Shown here: positions 1-7,685 of the stretch, piece by piece
Numbering within the stretch: the stretch's first letter is position 1
Layout: each line of letters starts with the position of its first letter
Source of the DNA: Caryophanales bacterium UBA5632
Lineage (GTDB): Bacteria > Bacillota_I > Bacilli_A > Izemoplasmatales > Hujiaoplasmataceae
DNA: 21,744 bases
Reading direction: 5' to 3'
Assembly: GCA_002421405.1 (NCBI GenBank)
Contig: DIJY01000012.1
Location: forward strand, 1 to 21,744
The notes under the pieces: generated by a model
The model's database searches: none
The model's input: only the letters and a program-made list of their open reading frames with translations
What the model was told of the DNA's origin: nothing
Translations under genes and position numbers: made by a program

Positions 1-936
1 TGAACTGCCTTCATCCGAACTTAGTAAGTTTTTTAAAGTTGCTTCTTGCTTTTCTGCTCCATATGCAACCACTTGACCCTCTTTAAATTCTAACCAGAAG
101 TTCTCGATTAAATTGCCTTGGTAATCCAATGGTTTTGTCGCAACGACTTTTCCATTCACGCCATATTTGTGTGGCATCGTGAATGTTTCTTCCGTTGGGA
201 TGTTGGCATTAAATTCAATGCCCTTTGTAGAATGTTCTACACCACCACACCAAATATGGTTTTTAACGAGTTTAACTTCAACGTCGGTTCCGAGACCATT
301 TTTAAATCGAAGCGCATCAAATTGGAAATCATTTAAGATCTTGTTATGTTTAGCGAGAATTTGATTGTGTTTTTCCCATTCGGAGACGGGGTCATTTGTT
401 TCGCTGATTCGGCTGGCTTTTAAGATTGCGTCCCACAATGCTTCAACCGCAGCTTCCGGTTTGAGCTTTGGAAACACTTTGTTTGCCCATACTTGGTTCG
501 GAGCGGCAATGACACACCATTGGGTGTGATTGCCCATCGTATGGTTTCTAAAAAAGGAAATTGCTTTTGAGGTTGCGACATTTGCTTTTTGAATTTTCGA
601 AGGATCCAACCCTTCATTAATGCCCGTGATAGGTGATGTGATGCTAATTAAACAGGCGCCATCATCGACATAATGTTGGTAACGGTCAATAAACCATTTT
701 GGAATTGTTGTTAATTCATCATCACTTTGATACAGGTAACCATATCGCGATATATAGGCGTCATTCCATAATATTTCAACATTTTTCGCGCCAACCAAAT
801 AGGCTTGTCTCGCAATTTCTCGTGCAAGTTCTCTTGTTTCAGTTGAGGAATTAACAATCAGACGTTGACCTTTTTGAACATTCGCGCCGATTTGAACTGC
901 GACTTTTGCGTATTTTTCTAATAAAGTTTGTTTCAT
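1..936 (-). CDS. M29-family aminopeptidase, C-terminus cut by window edge
   Basis: Metal-dependent leucyl-type aminopeptidase of the AmpS/PepS/AmpT family (M29), which trims N-terminal residues from peptides in the cytoplasm. The reverse strand reads open from the ATG at 936-934 to base 1, giving 312 codons of a family normally about 410 long, so roughly the last 100 residues lie outside. The N-terminus MKQTLLEKYAKVAVQIGANV is typical. The metal-site stretch NIPTEETFTMP is present, with E249-E250 where the family has its first metal-binding Glu. A second family block, LSSDEGSS, lies near residues 305-312 just before the edge and contains E309, the likely next metal ligand. Start choice is firm: a GGAGG site lies at about 950-946. 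The gene is divergent from the FrnE-like gene and has its own promoter. The later His/His/Asp ligands cannot be checked here. Confidence 0.9.
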   Translation of the reverse strand, partial: MKQTLLEKYAKVAVQIGANVQKGQRLIVNSSTETRELAREIARQAYLVGAKNVEILWNDAYISRYGYLYQSDDELTTIPKWFIDRYQHYVDDGACLISITSPITGINEGLDPSKIQKANVATSKAISFFRNHTMGNHTQWCVIAAPNQVWANKVFPKLKPEAAVEALWDAILKASRISETNDPVSEWEKHNQILAKHNKILNDFQFDALRFKNGLGTDVEVKLVKNHIWCGGVEHSTKGIEFNANIPTEETFTMPHKYGVNGKVVATKPLDYQGNLIENFWLEFKEGQVVAYGAEKQEATLKNLLSSDEGSS

Positions 937-968
937 AATTTTAAACCTCCAAAAATATATCTATTTCT

Positions 969-997
969 ATTATACTTTTTTGTTTAAATAACTTCAA
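969..997 (-). promoter_or_regulatory. Promoter of the M29 aminopeptidase
   Basis: On the reverse strand TTGAAG (997-992), a 17-base spacer and a perfect TATAAT (974-969) precede the aminopeptidase start by about 33 bases. Spacing and -10 box match a sigma-A promoter. Confidence 0.75.
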
Positions 998-1087
998 ATA
1001 ATATACGTTTTTGAAGAACAAATTGATAGCAGTTTATCTTAAAAAGGGGTCTCGGTTATTTAGAAAATGCATCCTTAAGCATATGAC

Positions 1088-1116
1088 TTGAGTTTTTCAA
1101 ATGAATTTAGGATAAT
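1088..1116 (+). promoter_or_regulatory. Promoter of the FrnE-like gene
   Basis: TTGAGT (1088-1093), a 17-base spacer and GATAAT (1111-1116) lie about 28 bases before the start codon, with GGAGGT in between at about 1131. The -10 deviates by one base from consensus. Confidence 0.65.
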
Positions 1117-1144
1117 ACAAGTAACATTTAGGAGGTACTAGTCT

Positions 1145-1846
1145 ATGAAAATTGAAATATGGTCCGATTTTAGTTGTCCATTTTGCTATATCGGTAAAAA
1201 GCGATTTGAATCTGCATTACAAAAATTTGAACATTCTGATGAAGTTGACATCGTGTTTAAAGCTTATCAACTGAATCCAGCAGCAGAGAAAAATATGGAT
1301 GGAGATGCTTATAATGCATTTGCGAAAAACCATCACATGACACTAGAAGAAGCAAAAAAACGATTGGACGCTACGACTCAAAATGCAAAATCAGTCGGCT
1401 TAGATTTTCGTTATGATTTAATGCAGATGACTAATACGTTTGATGCCCATCGTTTGGCAAAGTGGGCAAATCAATTTGGACTTGAACAAAAACTAACTGA
1501 TCGGTTGATGAAAGCTTACTTTACGGAAGGTTATAATTTATCAGACGTCGATACGTTAGTTCAATTAGCAGTAGAAGTGGGTTTAAATGGGGATGAAGCA
1601 AGAAAAATATTGGTTGATACTCAATACTCAAATGATGTTCGGCATGAAATCAATGAAGCGAAAAGAATCGGAGTTCAGGGTGTTCCTTTTTTTGTAGTTA
1701 ACCGCAAATATGGCATTTCAGGCGCGCAACAAGAAGAATATTTTTTGGCTGCTTTAGAACAAATTTGGGAAGAAGATCATCCGCAAGAGACTTTAACGGC
1801 TGAGGAAGAAGCCGGTTTTTGTACTGATGAATCTTGTTCAGTTTAA
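1145..1846 (+). CDS. FrnE-like DsbA-family thiol oxidoreductase
   Basis: A 233-residue thioredoxin-fold protein of the DsbA/FrnE (2-hydroxychromene-2-carboxylate isomerase-like) family, with no signal peptide, so cytoplasmic. The active-site C11-P-F-C14 lies directly after the first strand, an alpha-helical insertion follows, and the cis-proline motif GVPFF places P181 opposite the active site. A second cysteine pair, C226-x4-C231, sits at the extreme C-terminus in GFCTDESCSV. Deinococcus FrnE is known to carry the same CxxC plus CX4C arrangement and acts as a disulfide isomerase in oxidative stress tolerance; applying that role here is inference. The ATG is preceded by GGAGGT at good spacing. 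The gene is monocistronic, with its own promoter and a hairpin terminator. The exact substrate is unknown. Confidence 0.9.
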   Translation: MKIEIWSDFSCPFCYIGKKRFESALQKFEHSDEVDIVFKAYQLNPAAEKNMDGDAYNAFAKNHHMTLEEAKKRLDATTQNAKSVGLDFRYDLMQMTNTFDAHRLAKWANQFGLEQKLTDRLMKAYFTEGYNLSDVDTLVQLAVEVGLNGDEARKILVDTQYSNDVRHEINEAKRIGVQGVPFFVVNRKYGISGAQQEEYFLAALEQIWEEDHPQETLTAEEEAGFCTDESCSV

Positions 1847-1885
1847 TATTGACTTGAATTCTCATTGTTTTTTTTCGTAATATTC

Positions 1886-1926
1886 AATGTCTCCATTCAG
1901 TATATGAATCGAGACATTTTTGTTTT
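1886..1926 (+). terminator. Intrinsic terminator after the FrnE-like gene
   Basis: AATGTCTC (1886-1893) pairs with GAGACATT (1911-1918). Inside, ATTCA/TGAAT extends the stem across one C/C mismatch, with loop GTATA. A T-rich tail TTTTTGTTTT follows. Confidence 0.85.
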
Positions 1927-1942
1927 AAACAAGGCTTTGATG

Positions 1943-1971
1943 TTTACATTTTGAGTCTAAAACGATATAAT
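1943..1971 (+). promoter_or_regulatory. Strong promoter of the GH81 operon
   Basis: TTTACA (1943-1948), a spacer of exactly 17 bases and a perfect TATAAT (1966-1971). Transcription should start near 1978, which rules out an upstream in-frame ATG at 1974 and supports the start at 2028. Confidence 0.8.
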
Positions 1972-1976
1972 CAATG

Positions 1977-1990
1977 AGTAAACGGTTTCA
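1977..1990 (+). promoter_or_regulatory. cre-like / LacI-family operator at the GH81 start site
   Basis: The 14-mer AGTAAACGGTTTCA matches the catabolite-response consensus TGWNANCGNTNWCA at all defined positions but the first. It covers the predicted transcription start, a position where CcpA-type regulators repress. It could equally be bound by a local LacI-family regulator; no such gene is in the window. Confidence 0.5.
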
Positions 1991-2027
1991 GTACCGGACG
2001 TATAAACGATATTTAAAGGAGATACAT

Positions 2028-4847
2028 ATGACCATAAAACGTTGGCTTATCATTACCGTATTTGTTCTATTCTTATTAACAGGGTGCACTCAAGTGACGA
2101 CATCATTGTCGACTTCCACTTTGTCAACAAATACCACAACTTCTAACTCACAAACGACGACCACTTCGACGACCACTTCATCGACCACGACTGAAACAGT
2201 TCCTGAGATTGGCACCGTCACGGGGCTTGAAGACGTGACCGTGATTAGAAATCATTATTTCCATGTTCTAAAAGGGGTTCTTGCCTTATCGAGTACCGGT
2301 GAAGACATTACTCCCTACGTCACCATCTCTGGTTCGGTAGACTATGGAACTTTGGGAACTTATCAACTCCAATATGCCATTCAGTACAATGAAAGCCATT
2401 ATCAACATACAAGAACGATTACTGTCGTGGATGGCACTTACATCGCTCCGACTGGATCACGCACGACGGGTGCTTCTGAAACAGTCGTATTAGGCGAAGG
2501 TTCTTATCGAACGGGGACTGCGAGCGCCATTACTCACCCCATTAACCCCGCTTTTATTGAAGCGGACTTATTATCAAGCGCCGTTCCATCCAATGGATGG
2601 TGGACAACGCTTCTCGTTGCGAACTATGGGAATTCAAATGGAATCTATACCAACCCATTAAAATCTTCTTTCAGTAATGAAGGCGTTGAAATTACCAATG
2701 TCGGCGAAGGTTTCGTTCAGTACTGGAACCCTGGGGGACTTCAAACCATGGCTCAATTCTCACTTTCTTTAAAAGATTTATTCTTAAAACCAGGGTCTTT
2801 AGCCTTAGGTTATACCACAAAAGTGATTGATTATTCGGATACTTCCGTGAAAGTTTCAATGCGCAATAACAGTTCTAATGAAGATGAAATGGTTGTAACT
2901 TATGCACAAGGTTCTCCTTATATCTTTGCGGAAGTAGCGGAGAAAGAAAATATTACATTAACGGCTGGGACCAACGGCGTTGATAATTATGAATACTATG
3001 ATTTATCAGGAAACAAAATTAATGCTTTATCATATACAGGTAATTCAATAATTATAAAAATGGTGCGACGTCACATTGGTTATGACTGTTCGCCGCCAGC
3101 GAATGTTGGAATGGCTTTATACGCGGATCGTTATTTCTTAATCAGCACCCCTGATAATACCGAATTTACAATGAGTTCTGGAAATCATCCGTTTAATTTA
3201 ATGAATCGGATTACAATGGATTTGGGCGATGGCAATTATTTATCAGTCGCTGCCATTCCTTCTTTATCAGAAGCACAGTTCTATCATGACCATGGCTTCG
3301 CTTTTGTCGCTTCGAGCACAGTCAGTTATCAAGTCAATCATGAAGAGAGTTTAGTTGATACATTCTACACAATGAATGTTCAAAATATGAATGGAAGTAA
3401 TCCATCTTTATTACTTGCTTTATTACCCCATCAATATCAATATTCAGATGCAATTTTGAGTAATCACACGATTCGAACCGTTCGTGGAACATTAAAACTA
3501 TTAACGGCGAATTCGTTTTCAACCCAACTCGCATTCAACGGCATGCTCCCTGGATTTACCCTCCCAGATAACTTGGAGTATTCTGAGGCTTCAATCACAA
3601 GTTATCTCAACGATTTGAATACAAGAACGCTAATCTCTGATTCAGAAAACTTTTTAAATGCTGACGCTCCTTATTGGAACGGCAAAGCGCTCTATCCTTT
3701 GTCTCAAGGATTGATCATCGCTGATCAAATTGGGAACACGCTTTTAAAAGATGAGTATATCGCTAAATTAAAATACCTTTTAACCGATTGGTATACTTAT
3801 TCTGGGACGAGTGATACGAAATATTTATATTATAACCGTCCTTGGGGATCGGTCTATTATTCTGACAATGAATTCAATACCGCAGGTGAATTATCAGACC
3901 ATGCATTTACCCATGGATATCTTATTTATGCTTCTGCAGTCGTTGCCATGTATGATCCAACTTTTCTCACCGAATATGGAGCGATGGTAGATGTATTGCT
4001 GAATGATTATATGTATCCCGTTAAAGGTGATACGAACTATGCGTATTTAAGATCATTTGATGCTTGGGCTGGCCATTCTTGGGCTCATGGGTTTGGTTCA
4101 TTCGCTGAAGGCAACAATCTTGAATCCACAAGCGAAGCGTTAAATTCGTGGGTGGGCGGCTACCTTTGGGGACTTGCGACCAATGATACTGATCGAATTG
4201 ATGCGGCGATATATGGTTTTGTCACTGAATTTTCAGCAATTCGTGAATATTGGTTTGACTACGATGAAGAAAATTGGAGTGAAGATTATTCTAATTATGC
4301 CAGTGTTGCAGGCATGGTATGGGGAGGCAAATTCGATTACGCCACATGGTTTGGTGCTAATCCAACCTTCATCTATGGGATTCAATGGCTTCCCAATGGC
4401 GAATATTTAACAAATTACGCGATTAATGCTGGCGATTTAGCGAAACTACAAGCCATCTTTGAAGATTATCTTGATGCAAAGAATGGAACCATTGATACTT
4501 GGTATTCAAATATGTGGAGCGTTTTAGCCATTTATAATCCTGAAGGGGCGTTAGCTGCTTTTGACGCTACTAAAATATTAGGTGATGACTATCCTTCTGA
4601 ATTATCAGGCGCTTACTGGATGATTCATGCATTGGCTTCTTTAGGAATTCGCACGGAGACCATCAAAATGCAATCGAATAACGTCGTCGCCTCAACGATT
4701 TACCTTAATGATGATGGCACAATGTATGCAATGGTATGGAATCCGAGTGCGCTCGAACAATCCATAACGTTTGTCTATGAAGATCATACGATATTTGAAA
4801 CAACAGTAGCAGCGAAGTCATTTACGAGAATTGAATTACCCGCTTAA
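2028..4847 (+). CDS. GH81 endo-beta-1,3-glucanase lipoprotein
   Basis: Secreted, membrane-anchored 939-residue enzyme predicted to cut beta-1,3-glucans such as laminarin, curdlan or fungal wall glucan. Residues 1-20 form a lipoprotein signal (hydrophobic core, lipobox LLTGC, lipidated C20). A Thr/Ser-rich linker follows to about residue 57, then an Ig-like domain of DUF5011 type at about 58-137, then the catalytic region to near the C-terminus. GH81 marks are the SNGWWTTLL block (W191-W192) and the stretch from D678 through GHSWAHG to NNLESTSEALN, holding E699 and E703 at the conserved acidic positions. A small beta-rich tail with ALEQSITFVY closes the protein. The start is fixed by AAAGGAG before ATG 2028 and by the promoter. 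It is the first gene of a run with the Imm5-like protein and the broken reductase. Family assignment rests on motifs only. Confidence 0.88.
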   Translation: MTIKRWLIITVFVLFLLTGCTQVTTSLSTSTLSTNTTTSNSQTTTTSTTTSSTTTETVPEIGTVTGLEDVTVIRNHYFHVLKGVLALSSTGEDITPYVTISGSVDYGTLGTYQLQYAIQYNESHYQHTRTITVVDGTYIAPTGSRTTGASETVVLGEGSYRTGTASAITHPINPAFIEADLLSSAVPSNGWWTTLLVANYGNSNGIYTNPLKSSFSNEGVEITNVGEGFVQYWNPGGLQTMAQFSLSLKDLFLKPGSLALGYTTKVIDYSDTSVKVSMRNNSSNEDEMVVTYAQGSPYIFAEVAEKENITLTAGTNGVDNYEYYDLSGNKINALSYTGNSIIIKMVRRHIGYDCSPPANVGMALYADRYFLISTPDNTEFTMSSGNHPFNLMNRITMDLGDGNYLSVAAIPSLSEAQFYHDHGFAFVASSTVSYQVNHEESLVDTFYTMNVQNMNGSNPSLLLALLPHQYQYSDAILSNHTIRTVRGTLKLLTANSFSTQLAFNGMLPGFTLPDNLEYSEASITSYLNDLNTRTLISDSENFLNADAPYWNGKALYPLSQGLIIADQIGNTLLKDEYIAKLKYLLTDWYTYSGTSDTKYLYYNRPWGSVYYSDNEFNTAGELSDHAFTHGYLIYASAVVAMYDPTFLTEYGAMVDVLLNDYMYPVKGDTNYAYLRSFDAWAGHSWAHGFGSFAEGNNLESTSEALNSWVGGYLWGLATNDTDRIDAAIYGFVTEFSAIREYWFDYDEENWSEDYSNYASVAGMVWGGKFDYATWFGANPTFIYGIQWLPNGEYLTNYAINAGDLAKLQAIFEDYLDAKNGTIDTWYSNMWSVLAIYNPEGALAAFDATKILGDDYPSELSGAYWMIHALASLGIRTETIKMQSNNVVASTIYLNDDGTMYAMVWNPSALEQSITFVYEDHTIFETTVAAKSFTRIELPA
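2155..2178 (+). repeat. Tandem 12-bp repeat in the Thr/Ser linker
   Basis: Two exact copies of CGACGACCACTT (2155-2166 and 2167-2178), with degenerate continuation to about 2193, encode the flexible Thr/Ser tether of the lipoprotein. Such repeats can change length by slippage in multiples of four residues without breaking the frame. Confidence 0.8.
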
Positions 4848-4874
4848 CTATTAATCATAAGAAGGTGTTTGGTG

Positions 4875-5405
4875 ATGAGGCAGTTATTAATCAGACCGGA
4901 TGCAAACGAATTGGTTGAATTAAATCATTTAATGAATCAGCAATATCACATAAAGTTGGTTTTATGGGCATTGGATTGTGCCAAAGAATTACTTCTCCAT
5001 TTTGAATCTTATGATCCTTTAGATTTTCGCCCCCGTATTGCCATTGAAAAAGGGTACGAATGGTCGAGGGGTATCATTAAAATGAGTGAAGCAAAAAAAG
5101 CTATTTTAGCATCGCATCAAGCAGCGACGGATCATAAAGATAACTTAGTAGTTTGTGCCCTTGCAAGAGCCATCGGACAAGCCGTCTCAACCATTCATGT
5201 TCGAACGCATGCCCAAGGCATGGTAATCTATGGCATCACAGCATTTCTGAGAACGCCGCATCAAGAAAGTGATGCCGACATCATTCAGTTAAAATGTGAT
5301 TGGTTTTATCAAAAATTACTTTATTGGCAAAATCATATCAATGAAGATCAAATCTGGGCCCCATTCTTATTAAAAGATACCCCATTATATAGGAGGAACC
5401 AATGA
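4875..5405 (+). CDS. Imm5-like putative immunity protein
   Basis: A 176-residue soluble, helix-rich protein. The stretches VLWALDCAKELL, DFRPRIAIEKG, MSEAKKAILASHQAA and ARAIGQAVSTIHVRTHAQG resemble the Imm5 family, predicted from gene neighbourhoods as immunity proteins of polymorphic toxin systems. Many members sit far from any toxin, so an immunity role here is not shown and no toxin gene is visible. The start is taken at ATG 4875, seven bases after AAGGTG; in-frame TTG 4869 and GTG 4872 lie too close to that site. The gap to the glucanase is 27 bases without a terminator, and the stop overlaps the next start as ATGA, so it is translationally coupled to the broken aldo/keto reductase. Confidence 0.6.
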   Translation: MRQLLIRPDANELVELNHLMNQQYHIKLVLWALDCAKELLLHFESYDPLDFRPRIAIEKGYEWSRGIIKMSEAKKAILASHQAATDHKDNLVVCALARAIGQAVSTIHVRTHAQGMVIYGITAFLRTPHQESDADIIQLKCDWFYQKLLYWQNHINEDQIWAPFLLKDTPLYRRNQ

Positions 5406-6319
5406 ATTATATCACTTATCCCGGCATTGAAATTCCGGTATCGATGATATCGCTTGGATGCATGCGTTTTGCATCCTTAACTCAAGATAAGGTTGAAGAA
5501 GCAGTACAAACGGCACTTCATCAAGGCATTAACTTCTTTGATCACGCTGATATCTATGGTCGTGGCGAATGTGAAGTTAAGTTCGCGAAGGCGATGAAAT
5601 CATTAAAAATTGATCGTAAAAAAATTGTTTTACAATCCAAATGTGGCATTCGTATGGGATGGTATGATTCCAGTAAAGCGCATATTCTATCGTCCGTCGA
5701 TCAAATTTTGAAACGTTTAGATACCGATTATCTCGACATTTTATGAGTCCACCGTCCCGATGCATTGGTCGATCCAAAGGAAGTCGCTGATGCGTTTGAA
5801 GAACTCTACAACGCTGGCAAAGTCAAAGCCTTTGGCGTGTCCAATCATAATCCAAATCAAATCGAACTCTTAAAGAAATATGTGAAATATCCAATCATAG
5901 CGAACCAAATGCAAATGAGTTTAGCAACTTCACCAATGATTAGCGCTGGCATGAATGTCAACACCTTGAATGAGGAAGCGGTTAATCGTGATGGTGGATT
6001 GATTGATTATTGCCGCATCAACGACATTCGAATTCAAGCATGGAGTCCTTTTCAATTCGGATTCTTTAAAGGCGTCTTCATCGATCATCCGGATTTTGTT
6101 GGATTGAATCAAGTCATGAAAACCCTCGCTGATAAATACCATGTTTCAAAAACTGCGATTGCGATCGCTTGGTTATTAAGACATCCCGCGGGAATTCAAC
6201 CCATCATCGGTAGCGTGAGTAAACATCATATTATTGAAGCGTGTGAAAGTACTTTATTCGTCCTTGAAAAAAAAGAATGGTACGACCTTTATTTAGCAAC
6301 GGGAGCGTTGCTACCCTAA
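5402..6319 (+). pseudogene. Aldo/keto reductase interrupted by one in-frame TGA
   Basis: Reads as one aldo/keto reductase of YdhF type (NADPH-dependent carbonyl reduction, TIM barrel) over 306 codons, with a TGA at codon 115 (5744-5746). The frame continues unchanged on both sides: LDTDYLDIL, stop, VHRPDALVDP. Relatives usually carry Leu at this position (DLLLLHRPD), and TTA to TGA is one base change. The catalytic set is intact in sequence: D47 and Y52 in FFDHADIYGRG, K80 in LQSKCGI, H117 just after the stop. NADP-binding blocks GVSNHNPNQIELL and PIIGSVSK are also present. The downstream part has only a TTG (5765) without a ribosome site. TGA is a true stop elsewhere in the window, so Trp recoding is unlikely. 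Either a recent nonsense mutation or a sequencing/assembly error. Confidence 0.85.
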
Positions 6320-6345
6320 AGGGTACCATTCAATGATCATTTGAT

Positions 6346-7563
6346 TTAATTGAGAGGATCTTCTTTTTGGAAGTTCTTCTTTTTTTGAAGGATAAATACA
6401 ACCCCCAATAATCCAACGCCGATTAAAAAGGTAATCGCACTAAAATCGAACAGCCACAAGGGTTTGATAGCGTAGAGTAATCCGCCTATGAGCGGACCAA
6501 CAAACATGCCTAGCGAGACAAAAGAATGCCTTAAACCCATAATGCTACCAAACTTACCTTCGCTGGCATGCATCGAAATATAATTTTGCTCGAGTGGCTG
6601 ATAAATGGTTTTAAAAACGATGTATATCATATATATGGTATAAACAAACAGGATAAATTGATTTGCTCGAAAGACAAAGAAGACGATGCTTGCCGACAAA
6701 ATCTGGATGAGGGAGATGAGTGTGAGTTGTTTCTTTGCTTTGGCGAAGAGCGGTACTAAAAAGATGCTGGTCGCCAAAGATACAAATCCCGTCACCATCA
6801 CAAAGGTTCCCAACTGTTGAGGATTATAGCCTAAGCCATCAAAGTAAACATCGATGTATTTATTGAGGTTGGTATTACCTAAGGTGATAAAAAACAAAGA
6901 TAAGAAGAATAAGAGGAGCGAGGAATCAATTTTAGTAATGGACTTAAGACTTGTAAAAATCGAAGGATTGCTGGTGAGTGATTTCGTTCTTTGAACATCT
7001 TTAAACGTCATCAATATAAAGAAGACATAAAAGAGATTTAATAAGGCCTGGATGAGGAAAACCACTCTTAAGTCAGCGGTACCTAAAAAGGATTTGAATG
7101 TATTATTGGTTGAGATAAAACCGCCCAACCAATAACCAATCGCGGTTCCGAGGGTGGTAGAGGCTCCGATATAAGCTAAATTCCGTGTTCGTATTGTTTT
7201 TTCGGACGATTCAATCATTTCACTGGTTAATAATGTTAAAGGTGCCGCAACGCCTAAACCACTTATGAAACGAAAAATGACCATCAAAACCGCATTGCCG
7301 CTATAAGCAAAGAAGAATTGTCCCACGCTATAAACGCCTAAACCAATTAATATCGCTGTTTTTTTCTTACCACGGTCACCGATGATTCCCCAAATTGGAG
7401 CGCCAATCATCATGCCTAAACTCATCATCGCAAAAAAGACACCAAACATATAGTCCGAAATATTCATTCCGCGAACCAATGCGGGGGTGACAGGGTGACC
7501 AAGATTATGAATAACGCCTTCAATAAAGAAGAAAGAAATTAGAAGATATATTTTTTTACTCAT
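6346..7563 (-). CDS. MFS transporter, multidrug-type
   Basis: A 405-residue major facilitator superfamily protein with about 12 hydrophobic segments. The loop 2-3 motif A appears as GIIGDRGKKK (residues 59-68), and the N-terminal half carries GVIHNLGHPVTPALVRGM before it. The C-terminus is a short basic tail. The overall pattern fits the DHA1 drug/proton antiporter group, but the substrate cannot be read from sequence. The start has GGAG six bases upstream. It runs convergent to the broken reductase with a 26-base gap and divergent from the transaldolase, with its own promoter. Confidence 0.88.
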   Translation of the reverse strand: MSKKIYLLISFFFIEGVIHNLGHPVTPALVRGMNISDYMFGVFFAMMSLGMMIGAPIWGIIGDRGKKKTAILIGLGVYSVGQFFFAYSGNAVLMVIFRFISGLGVAAPLTLLTSEMIESSEKTIRTRNLAYIGASTTLGTAIGYWLGGFISTNNTFKSFLGTADLRVVFLIQALLNLFYVFFILMTFKDVQRTKSLTSNPSIFTSLKSITKIDSSLLLFFLSLFFITLGNTNLNKYIDVYFDGLGYNPQQLGTFVMVTGFVSLATSIFLVPLFAKAKKQLTLISLIQILSASIVFFVFRANQFILFVYTIYMIYIVFKTIYQPLEQNYISMHASEGKFGSIMGLRHSFVSLGMFVGPLIGGLLYAIKPLWLFDFSAITFLIGVGLLGVVFILQKKKNFQKEDPLN

Positions 7564-7590
7564 TGTGACTCCAAGGTTGAAACTAATCCT

Positions 7591-7619
7591 ATTATACTAG
7601 AATCAACGTAATATTGAAA
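7591..7619 (-). promoter_or_regulatory. Promoter of the MFS gene
   Basis: On the reverse strand TTTCAA (7619-7614), a 17-base spacer and a perfect TATAAT (7596-7591) lie 28 bases before the start. The -35 box is weak. Confidence 0.6.
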
Positions 7620-7628
7620 TCATTAGTC

Positions 7629-7657
7629 TTTCATTTTTGTGATTTTTCCAGTATAAT
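7629..7657 (+). promoter_or_regulatory. Promoter of the transaldolase gene
   Basis: A perfect TATAAT (7652-7657) with a weak TTTCAT (7629-7634) 17 bases upstream. It is divergent from the MFS promoter, and the two -35 boxes are about ten bases apart. Confidence 0.6.
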
Positions 7658-7685
7658 GAAAGAAGAATAAATCTAGGAGGATATT

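Noticed and set aside
118..617. Small reading frames within the first 600 bases on both strands
   Set aside because: They overlap the reverse-strand aminopeptidase, which shows family motifs throughout; they have no motif or ribosome site.
1000..1087. Possible regulatory RNA between the aminopeptidase and FrnE-like promoters
   Set aside because: Only short imperfect repeats around GCAT; no stable stem or conserved pattern seen.
1974..2027. An 18-codon N-terminal extension of the glucanase from ATG 1974
   Set aside because: It starts before the predicted transcription start, lacks a ribosome site, and would bury the lipoprotein signal peptide.
5402..6319. TGA read as Trp (Mycoplasma code) to give a full-length reductase
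   Set aside because: TGA ends genes at 5405, 15379 and 17040, the last two directly before strong terminators, and all other Trp codons seen are TGG.
6294..6325. Two adjoining hairpins (TAGCAACG/CGTTGCTA and TACCC/GGGTA) at the convergent end of the reductase and MFS genes as a terminator
   Set aside because: Neither is followed by a T run on either strand, and the first lies inside coding sequence; support is too weak to call.
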